DNA of 64,000 nt. It comes from Tetradesmus obliquus (lineage: Eukaryota; Chlorophyta; Chlorophyceae; Sphaeropleales; Scenedesmaceae). The stretch is taken from assembly GCA_030272155.1 (NCBI GenBank), contig CP126199.1, positions 496,001-560,000 of the forward strand, written 5' to 3'. Of the stretch, positions 55,325 through 64,000 are shown piece after piece (position 1 is the first letter of the stretch; the number at the start of each line of letters is the position of its first letter). Made by a program: the position numbers and the translations under genes. The notes beneath the pieces are model-generated. The model was not told the DNA's origin. It made no database searches and saw only the letters and a program-made list of their open reading frames with translations.

Positions 55325-57303
55325 GCAGTGATTGCAGCATTTTGCTGCACCACGTGCCTGCATTTATACTGCATAGGCACAGGTGGAACAGCCATGAAAG
55401 GTAGCCCTGTAGCAGGTAGCGCGCGCATGTGCATGCTGTATGAGTGTGCCGACTCGGACTGGTTAGGTGTATGAGTACGCTGCACGGGTCGCTTCCTGTG
55501 CACTATGTCTGTGGTGACATTTAAGGAGCTGCCACAATTGAAAGGATGTTGAACCGTTGTGAAAATGGCCGTCGGTCTATGCACCAAAAAGAGCAAAGGC
55601 AAGTGATGCTGTAGTGTTGTGTCGACAATGGCATGCCGGTGCTCCTCGTCACTGTTGCTGAACAGCAAGGTGGCATGCGGCGCATGGCTGCCGTGAGCTG
55701 CAGTGTCTCAGCCGAAGCTGTGCCCCCAAGCCATTGTGCATGGAGCAGCTTGTGGTGAGGTCGCATGGCTGTATCTGAAAGCTTCAGCAGCAATGCAATG
55801 GGTTCACTTCAAAGTTGCTGCAAAGTACAGCGGCGCCAGGCGGCTGGATTTGTGTGTGCTTGTGCTCTTGCTATATCGCAGGCAGATACAAAGTCGCTGT
55901 TGATTGGTTTGATGGGCTTGACTGCGGCCAGCGCGTGTCTGGGCCTTCTAGGTGCACTGGTGTGCGGAAGGTGGTTGTCGCTCACTGCAAAGCTGCATTC
56001 TACTGCCTTTGTTCAGCAGTCAGAGTGCCTATTCCATGCACACTTCACTTGGAGGCGCGATCATTGTACCACTAGCTGGGGTGGGGCCTATTTGTATCAA
56101 ACTGTTGAGGTGCTGCAGCCAGTCGCCTCGCATGTGCTGCCGGTCGTTGATGACTGTGCAAAGGCTGTTTCCATCCAGACATTGCACACACGAGAGTGGC
56201 TGGTGTGTGCTGTGTTACTGCCGCTTGCATATTTGAGCGCCTGACAGCAGCGTGCTTGACATAATTGCCCAGCAACGCGGCTCACTTGTCTGCCATCCTT
56301 GGCGCTACACTGCATGGTGACTGCAGCACTGCGCGCTATGTCTTACCAATTGATGCAAGTGGGAACCATATGGTGTGTTATTGTGGAAGGCCTGATTTGG
56401 TAGGATGCACTGCAGATGTTGCCGTGTGGAACGTGCTGCTGAGTACTGTATGGTTAGTTTGGTGTCTATGGCAGCCAGAGCTAGCTATGTGCTGTTGTGA
56501 GGTCTCTTGCTCCAGGCCAGAAAGAAGTGCTGGATAATGCGCATGTGCGGTGGCAGTTGCTGACCATTTTCATTGCTCCATGTATGGTCAGCAGATATGA
56601 AGGATGGCTGTGTGTTGCCGCGAGGCTGGCGCTGCTTCGCAAACACACTAGTTTGCAAGCTAGACAGGCAGGGCTGGGCAATGGTTGTTCAGCATGTTGT
56701 GGAAGCGGCATGCTTGCTGCCATATGGCATGTTGTGCCACAGGCTGTGCAGCGATTGTGATTCTTTGGCATCTTTATAAAATTGCTAACAACAGGCCCGC
56801 TCAGGCGTGACCAGAATGATCAGCAACATGCCGAGAGCAGTGTGGCTCCTTCCTGCCGCATGGCAGGCTGGCCGGGCAGTGCGAGGGCGAATCTAGAGCT
56901 GATGGTCCTGACAGGCAAGCCTGCTGTGGAATTGTCAGCAGCTGGCAGGCAGCAATATGATGCAGAGGTGACGCTATGGCACTATCTTGCTTGACAGCTA
57001 CTTGCATAAGGCCGCCCTGGCTGAGTGTTGGCTGCCGACCTTCAGCTCCTTCTAAGGAAGGGAGGAGCAGGAAACCCTAGTTCGGGTTTGGCATGTTGTC
57101 ATGTCACCTGGCAGGCATGATCGACCACATATACGTAAAACGAGTAGTACACTTGATCCTCTTAAGGCTAATTGCACTGCGCGGCTGTTTTGCTTCCTGC
57201 CGAGGTCCTGACGAAGCTCCCGTGTCAAGCACTGCTTGTAGAAGCTGCTGCTGCCTCGTTGCATCCCCTGCCACCTTGATATATCAAACTTTACGCCTTG
57301 AAC
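55325..57303. other. Gap of 2 kb without a supported gene
   Basis: Between the helicase 3' duplicates and the GGCT-like gene. Open frames on both strands are short and match nothing I know. No repeats of note. Confidence 0.5.
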
Positions 57304-57503
57304 ATGAGTCAGTCCAGCGAAGGTTCTGTCTGGTACTTCGCCTTTGGCAGCATGGTGAACATTGTAGGGTGAGCGAGTGCATCCCGTGCCAACAAAGCAG
57401 TAGTGACTACCCTTTTAGCTGGAGATTGTGCATGTAGCGATTGCATGTGCCTAGCAGGCAACACAGCACTGCATGGTACATTGGCACCATACTTGCTCAC
57501 CTC

Positions 57504-57568
<65 letters not shown>

Positions 57569-58877
57569 ACTGATGCTGTTTTTGCGCATACTCTGTCCAA
57601 TTCTGCAGTCTGAAGCGCAGAGGTCTCATACCATATGAGTCGCAGCCAGCGCTCATTCACGGCTACCGCTTAGCATTCCAACTAGGTAACCTCCATGTGC
57701 GCAGCTGGTACAGCATCATAGTCTCCATTCACCCAAAATGCATGCTTGCTAGTTTCTCTTTGCTGTCCTTGTCCTTTGAACATATGAGCTGTGAGTGGTT
57801 GATGTCATGCAGCAGGATCTGTCATAGCACCACTGCTGCGCTTGTCAGCTGGCATGCATCAGGTGCATCCAGCATGTTACGTGGACATACTCACGAGTGC
57901 ATTGCCTCAACACACACAGCAAATAAAACAATATACTTTCCATCTGGTTTTAGTTCTGTGGCTGCTGTCGATGGTTGCTATGGCTTCCTGCTGCTGCTGC
58001 AGGTGGCATGGCCAACCTAGTGCCTGATGCAGCTGCCACCTGCCATGGCGTGCTGCACCACGTGACAGCAGACATGTTCAAGGTGCTGTGCAAGATTGAG
58101 GCAACGTACGACATCATCACTGTGACAGCAACACCATACACACCCTACAGCAGCAGCAGAAGCAGCAGCTGCGACTGTGCAGAGGCACCAGCAGCAGCAT
58201 CGCAGCAGGCACCAGCAGTGGCATCAGCACTAGCAGCAGCACCAGCAGCAGCACCAGGCACACATGGCAGCCCCCTGACTGCCACTGCCTTCATCGTGCA
58301 GCCTGAGCACATGGCACAGCAGCAGCAGGAGCACCCTGAGTGGCACAGCAGCCTGCCCAGTGACCGTTACATCCGCATCATAACAGCAGGCCTGCAGCAC
58401 CACGGCGTGGACCCAGCCTGGGTGCAGCATGTAGCGCAGCAGCAGTGTGTGCCCAGCAAGGCCCCACAGCACTACCTGAAGTTCCCAGAGCCGGAGCTGC
58501 AGGACGGTGAAGTTCTGCGGGAGTTCACAGCTGAGCAGCTGGCGCAGTTCGTTGGGAAGATGACAGATAACAAGGTGGTGACAGCGTGCGGGCACAAGGT
58601 GCTAGAGATCGATGTGTCACCTGCGCCTAATGCACTGCATGTGGTGTACCTGAGGGACTTCATGGCTGGGCATGAGCTGTCATTTGGGACTTGCAGGAAC
58701 CTGTATGAGCCCCGGCTGCCTCCGCTGGAGGTGCCTAGTGATCTGCGGCAGGAGCATGTGGACTGGGCGGAGGACTTTGTGGCTGAGTGGATGAACAAGA
58801 CGCGCTTCAAGGCCCGGGTGATTGGCCGGCTGCTGGGGCCACTGGGGACAGCAGCTGCTCCGCTGCCACAGCCGTGA
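57304..58877 (+). CDS. Gamma-glutamylcyclotransferase-like (GGCT/AIG2 fold) protein
   Basis: Exons 57304-57368, 57609-57685, 58003-58877; phases fit; 338 aa. Residues 10-18 WYFAFGSMV correspond to the YGSN substrate-binding loop of GGCT-fold enzymes. GLKRRGLIPYESQPALIHGYRLAF and GGMANLVPD..CHGVLHHV follow, then IEATYD, whose Glu matches the catalytic acid of the family. A Ser/Ala/Gln-rich insert (about 97-130) interrupts the domain. The part after 150 (SDRYIRIITAGLQHHGVDPAWVQHV) resembles the C-terminal part of large GGCT-like proteins. The last 130 residues (LEIDVSPAPNALHVVYLRDFM..FVAEWMNKTRF) are not recognised. The reaction is presumably cyclisation of gamma-glutamyl groups, but activity is inferred from the fold only. 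Met for Asn in the YGSN loop may alter the substrate. Confidence 0.78.
57504..57570. repeat. (CTG)n microsatellite in intron 1 of the GGCT-like gene
   Basis: About 22 CTG units on the coding strand, 40 bp before the acceptor at 57608. Confidence 0.92.
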
Positions 58878-58907
58878 GCTTAGGCTGGCCGGCGATCAGC
58901 ACAAAGT

Positions 58908-58912
58908 TGTAA
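58908..58912 (+). promoter_or_regulatory. TGTAA polyadenylation-signal candidate (GGCT-like gene)
   Basis: TGTAA 31 bp after the stop codon; this pentamer is the usual poly(A) signal of chlorophyte mRNAs. The 3' UTR would be unusually short. Confidence 0.4.
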
Positions 58913-60047
58913 GGCAGCTGTGGCATCTGCACATGTGATCTTGGCGCGCAAGCTGCGTAAGTAGCATAGCACGTATTGCTATGGCGTGGGGCTGGGCGCT
59001 TGCCTGGGTTCATCGTCTGTGCTGCTGCCAGCCTGGCAGCGGCTGCGCCCGTTACACTTCCTCTACTGGCAGATTAATTAGTGGGACAGTGAATCTCTTG
59101 GCTGAGATGTTGTGGTTATCCCTAAGTCTTGCACTGCGCAAGTAATGGTTTATTAATGTTGGCTGTCGAGCGCACTTGTTGCACTGCAGCTGTGACCTGC
59201 GAGGGTGGCCGAGAGGGCGTGTTGCTGGCCTTCCCTGGGTGCGCATGTGCCACGCCTGCAAATCATACCTTGCGCGCCACATTTGTGCAGCTGACATACG
59301 CATGCTTTTGAAGAGCACTGGTGCTACCTGAATTTGGTGGCACCTGTACTGTTGGGACAGTGTTGTTGGGCCTGATTGCTGATGCAGCGTGCGACATTCT
59401 GAAATGGATGTTAGATTGGAGTGTAGCAGCATTGTCATGGTGTGGCGCAAGCGCGTGTCCAGCGCATCAAGCACGTTTATGCTTGTGTCCTGCGGCGTGC
59501 AGGTTTGAGACAGAGCGATGAATCAACAGCATCTGTGGTGTACCCTGCATTGGCTGGCAACACACTGCTTCGTACAAGTGTGTAGCTGCAACAAAGGGAT
59601 TGTGAAGCATACCCAAGCATTATTGGCTGCTGCTTTTTTGAATGGCTCGGTGTAGTTTTGCCCTCAGGGAGCAGCATCCGAGTTGTGTTGGAGTTACACC
59701 CATTCCTGCCAGGCAGGTAGGGTTTGGTGTTGGGTGGTCTCGCGGTAGCAATGCTGCTGCGCTTCGTCGCACTGATACGGACGCATTGAACTGATTTCTC
59801 TCCGATTGCCAATGGTCCACATGTTTTACGAGAGCTCATACACGCGATTGATTATGACCCTGCAGCTGTCGTCGAAGAGCCTGCTGCTCTAAACAAACGT
59901 TCTAAAAGCACACAAATTCTATTATATTTTTCTGGTTTCCGATGGAAGAACGGCCTGGGCTTGCACGGCTTAGTTGTAGGAGCAGTCAACAGCAACAGCA
60001 GCTTGAGGCCTGATGCTGGGTGTGAGCAGCGATAAAGAGCACCTGCA
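58913..60047. other. Gap of 1.1 kb without a supported gene
   Basis: 3' flank of the GGCT-like gene and promoter region of BBOF1. An A+T-richer stretch lies at 59890-59950. No recognisable ORF. Confidence 0.5.
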
Positions 60048-61594
60048 ATGGCTTCCGGCGGAACAGTTACAGTAGACCTAACTGCTACTCAGTATGTCAT
60101 TCTTTCAGAGTAAGCACCTTCGAGCACAGGCTAGCATAGCCTAACAGCAGTTCCTAAGTGCAGCATGACCCAACACCGCGGTTGCACATGCACCTTGTTT
60201 GCAATGGCTGAAATCAGGGTGGCAGTGGAGACATGCCAGTAGCCATGTGCGGCGTCTGGCACCACTGTACGCTTGCATGTAGTCAAGCAACAACCACCAA
60301 TTTGCCCATGGCTGCGCCTCTGGCTGAACACACCGCATGTCTGCATCAGCCACTATCATCAAACAGTAACAAAAGCGGTTGTCCGTCACCAGCAATCAGC
60401 AGTGTCACATGCTCTAGAGTAGTTGTTGCGCAGACCTGCAGGGACACAATCAGAACCTCTTCAAGTTGTTTACTGATCAGACACGCATCTGCCTGCCGCT
60501 GCATCTGCCTGCCGATGCATCTGCCTGCAGGAACCAGCGCAAGAAGAAGGCGCTTGCTGAGACAAAGGATGCCTACAACCAGCTGCTGTCAGACAACCAG
60601 GCACTGCTGCAGCAGCTGGAGGACACCAACCGGGAGGCCTACCATGCAGCAGAGCACTTCAGGCAGGAGGTGCTGGGCAAGAGCCAGAAGATAGCAGAGC
60701 TGCAGACGCAGCTGGAGCAGGTGGGCGTTACTGCTATCAGTACAGCAGCTAGCAGCAGTCAGCAACACTGCGATGGCTCATCAGCCGTCCAGCAGGAAGT
60801 GCAGCAGCAGGATGGGTGATGCCTCTGCTGCCATTGATTGTGCCCATTGCATCGACAGCAGATGCAGAGCAGACCAGGTCATGCAGCTGTCCGGCAGCTG
60901 CCGCACAGATGCCTCTGCGGGCAATGGCTGTCAGCAACTGCAGCGGTCTGACACAGACAGCCTAGACAACAGCAACAGCTGCCTGCATAGCTGCAGTGTA
61001 GTTCTGCCTGCAGTGATTGCTAAGGTTCTGGAGCATACAACAGCAGCAGCAGCAACAGCAGGAGCAGCTGATGCTGCGGCAGCAGCGACACACGCAGCTT
61101 GAATTATGTTGTAGGTGGCTGCGCTTTCCTGCAGTAACCTGCGCATGTGATGCCGCAGCATCTACCCCATCACACCAAACTTGCAAGACGCCTCTGTGTG
61201 TGCCCCCTTGCAGCTGCGCTTGGACAAGGATGAGCACATCAGCCGCTTGCAGGACCAGGCAGCAGCGCGTGACGCACAGCTGCAGTCAGAGGGTGAGGCG
61301 CTGTCTGCTGAGCTGATGGGACGCATCGACAGCCTGCAGACAGAGCTGGACAGCGTGCTGGAGTTCAAGCAGCGCAGGGTAAGCGGATGGCTGGCAGTTG
61401 ATTGACCAATACCAATACCAATACCAATACCAATACCAATACCAACCATTGAAGTAGCTGCCATCAGCCCTTTGTATTGAGTGTTGGCCAGTTGGAGCAA
61501 TAAGCAATCCTCTGCAAATGGTTGTCGCGGCGCGCATGTAATGACAAATGTCACTGTTCTGCTGATCTGACGCACATGGAACTCACACCGCAAA

Positions 61595-61625
<31 letters not shown>

Positions 61626-63712
61626 CTGCTGCTGCTGGCTAACCAGGCTGAGTCAGAGGCTGCGCTGGCTGCGCTGCGTGAGGAGACGGTGGGGCTGCGC
61701 GAGGCGCTGGATGCGCAGCGGGCGCAGCTGGAGCGGCACTACGCAGGGCTGCACACCAAGATGCGCAAGGAGTATGAGCAGGTGGGGCGCCATGCCAGCC
61801 ATCAAGCAGCCCATGCGTCTGCCGATGTGTGCGCTTGGAGCAATGAACCCCTGCAACAGTCCGTTGTTGCCGAAGCTCTGTCGATACGCTGTTTGTTTTG
61901 AGAGAGGAAAGTTACATGTGGGTCTTGGCTCCGGGCGGCTGCAGTTGCAGCAGCGGTAACATGCTTGTCATAAGCAGTTTTTGCTGCTCACCACACACAC
62001 ACCTGATTGCACCTGCTGCTGCTGCCGCTGCCACCTGCAGCGGCTGGAGGAGCTGAAGCGCAGCCAGGAGGAGGAGCTGGAGGAGCGGCTGGACGCGGGC
62101 GTGAAGCGCATCCTGGCAGCCAACAGGCGCCTGGCGGAGGAGCTGCGCCTGCACGTGACGGTGCGTGCATGGCGGCTGGCAGGGCACAGCAACGCGCAGT
62201 GTGTACACGGAAGTCACATAGTAGCAAACTTTGCACCTCTACACTACCAATAAAGGCCGGGAAGCTTTGGGCAGGCTGATACTAAATAAGAGGTGCATGT
62301 CTGCCGCTGCTGTGTGGGCTTGCAGGAGTCCGATGCGCTGCAGGGCGAGCTGAAACTGCTGCAGGCTGAGCGCAGCACGCTGAGCCGTGAGGTGGCCCTC
62401 AAGCAGCAGCTGGAGGCGGGCTGGGCCGCACGCGCGGGGCAGCAGGCGGCAGCACTCAAGGAGGCGCAGGCCAAGGCAGCCACACTGGAGCAGAGCCTGC
62501 AGCAGGTGAGTCAGCACAGATGCCCTGCAAGGGGCTAGCCGAGTACAGGCATCATCCTGCAGGATTGCATCGCTAGCTGTGCAGCTGAAAGAGGGATTCT
62601 GCATAGCTGACGTTACAAAAACTGGTGGCATGTAGCCATTTGGCGAAGGGGTGATGCGCTGCAGGGTTGTTGGGACGGCATGCTGCCAGGAGCGCAGCTG
62701 CAGAGGGACCTGCAAACCTCCAGCGCCACAGCAAGCACTGGCTGCCTGCACCCTGCCATTCTATGCTCCGACGACTGCTGCTGCCACTGCCGCATCCCCT
62801 GCCCTCAGGTGCTGTCCGACTTTGCGCGTGAGCGCGCCGGCGTGGTGGCTCGTGCGCAGGCGCAGGTCAGCGCAGCGGGCGGCGAGGTGGATGCGCTGCG
62901 GCGGCTGCTGCGGCTGAAGGGCCGCGAGCTGCAGCAGCTGCGGCGGCTGGCGCAGCAGGTGCTGCTGCAGCGCACTGAGGTTGAGATCTTCCTGCTGTCC
63001 AGTCTGCACCAGGTGGGGTTATGAAGATACAGCTAGTGAGAGCTAGTCTGGGCAAAGGCTAGTGGGCGGCCAGTTGAACAACGTGAAAAGTAGCTTGCCG
63101 ATTGCTCCATGGGCGTGCTGCTTAGCAAGCAGGCCCTGGTTGCAATCATTCACTGTGTACCAACCTGCTGCATCCTATGATTGCTGGACAATGCTGCAGG
63201 TGCGGCTGTCGATAGAGACCGAGCGGGTGCGCGCTGCGGCACCCATCACCAGCAGCAGCAGCACCACAGCGGGAGCAGCAGCAACATCAGCAAATGCAGC
63301 AGGGACTGGCAGCAGCACCACTGCCGTGGGTAGCTGTCAGCAGCCATTGGCAGCCACAGCAGTAGCAGCAGCAGCAGGCATAGGCACTGAGCTAGCTGCT
63401 GGCGGTCTGGACATCAAGGACCTGAGCTGGGAGGAGAGGGAGCGAGTGCTGCGGCTGCTATTTGCAAAGATCAATGGCAGGCCAGCAGAGCAGCAGTCGC
63501 TTGTGCTAGGGCAGCATCCAACAGATATGCTTGCTGCTGCTGTGTCCGGCGACGGTGGTGGGGTCAGTAGTGATGCAGCCCGGCAAAGCAGCAGCAGTGC
63601 TGCTCTACCACAGCAGCAGCGGCAGCAGCAGGAGCAGCACTTGCAACGGCAGAAGAAGCAACTGCAGCAAGGACTAGCTTCTGCAGCAGCACTTGGGGGT
63701 GCTGTCACTTAG
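60048..63712 (+). CDS. BBOF1: BBOF1 (CCDC176), basal body orientation factor, coiled coil (DUF4515)
   Basis: Eight phase-consistent exons (60048-60109, 60531-60720, 61214-61378, 61647-61781, 62041-62160, 62326-62505, 62809-63012, 63200-63712), 522 aa; human BBOF1 is 529. The protein works at basal bodies and axonemes of motile cilia. After MASGGTVTVDLTATQY it is almost entirely heptad coiled coil (KKALAETKDAYNQLLSDNQALLQQLED; RSQEEELEERLDAGVKRILAANRRLAEEL). The family signatures are near the C-terminus: QQVLLQRTEVEIFLLSSLHQVRLSIE and DIKDLSWEERERVLRLLFAKING. A Ser/Ala/Gln-rich linker separates the two, and the last 60 residues are Gln-rich. Other DUF4515 coiled-coil proteins are the alternative identity. 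With BBS2 it argues that the alga builds flagella. Confidence 0.82.
61407..61445. repeat. (CCAATA)n hexamer microsatellite in a BBOF1 intron
   Basis: About six perfect units of CCAATA, starting 28 bp after the donor at 61379. Confidence 0.95.
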
Positions 63713-64000
63713 CCCTGCATCCTTTCATGTCGTGTAACAGGATTATGGATTAGGGTTTCCTCCATGAACACGCAAGCCAGGCTGGGGGTCAAAAGCATCA
63801 CCAGCATTCATGTAGTGTTTCAAGGCGAGCAGACGAACGTAGTGGAGCCCACGACAGCACATCCTGTTGCACGCCAAGCCAATGCTTCCGAGAGACGTTG
63901 ATTATCGCTCCGACAATAGCATCAAGCTGGAACAGCAGCCTGCAGCTGCTAATGGCGCAGCCAACAAATGTACTTTACGCATTGCCGGGGCTGAGCAGTC
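63713..64000. other. 3' flank of BBOF1
   Basis: TGTAA at 63733-63737, 21 bp after the stop, is a candidate poly(A) signal. The remainder shows nothing recognisable. Confidence 0.45.

Noticed and set aside
57085-57110. Telomere-like motif (AAACCCTA near 57090, TTAGGGTTT near 63750)
   Set aside because: Single short occurrences, not arrays; expected by chance.

Overview
The window is nuclear DNA of a green alga, most likely a flagellated chlorophycean (Volvocales/Sphaeropleales grade; species not determinable by eye). The evidence: plant-type histones in divergent pairs followed by the 6-bp/4-nt histone 3' stem-loop, a plastid VIPP1 with a transit peptide, two cilium/basal-body genes (BBS2 and BBOF1), many short phase-consistent GT..CTGCAG introns, CAG/CTG microsatellites everywhere, and TGTAA motifs after stop codons. 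All exon structures below come from reading splice sites, reading phase and family similarity by eye; nothing was computed.

Layout: 1-1201 divergent H2A(-)/H2B(+) pair; 3035-6642 BBS2 (-); 8793-15170 FAM120/constitutive-coactivator-like PIN-domain RNA-binding protein (-, 7 exons, about 1135 aa); 17970-19186 H4(-)/H3(+) pair followed by two H3-tail relics; 21497-22708 second H2B(-)/H2A(+) pair, an inverted copy of the first; 23281-27286 low-complexity protein with a C-terminal PB1 (Aux/IAA-like) domain (-, 6 exons, about 810 aa); 28003-31702 VIPP1 (+, 7 exons, about 296 aa); 33341-36793 FAD-dependent monooxygenase (+, 7 exons, about 484 aa); 37636-54988 MOV10/SDE3-type SF1 RNA helicase (+, 22 exons, about 2231 aa) whose introns hold a 30-bp minisatellite and a 262-bp higher-order repeat; 57304-58877 gamma-glutamylcyclotransferase-like protein (+, 3 exons, about 338 aa); 60048-63712 BBOF1 coiled-coil protein (+, 8 exons, about 522 aa). 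The stretches between them show no gene I can support.

The most unusual property is structural. In at least four genes (VIPP1, the helicase, the FAM120-like gene, the PB1 gene) the introns and 3' flanks carry degenerate copies of exon EDGES: roughly 20-60 bp of the neighbouring exon together with its splice acceptor or donor, often in tandem arrays with a unit near 107 bp. I call these exon-edge echoes. Most keep a usable AG or GT and many keep reading phase, so they could act as decoy or alternative splice sites, usually leading to an early stop. Whole last-exon ends are also duplicated 3' of the stop codons of VIPP1 and the helicase.

Functionally the genes are a mixed neighbourhood: S-phase histones, ciliary trafficking and basal body (BBS2, BBOF1), thylakoid membrane maintenance (VIPP1), and RNA silencing or RNA metabolism (the helicase and the FAM120-like protein). 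I see no operon-like logic beyond the divergent histone pairs that share promoters.
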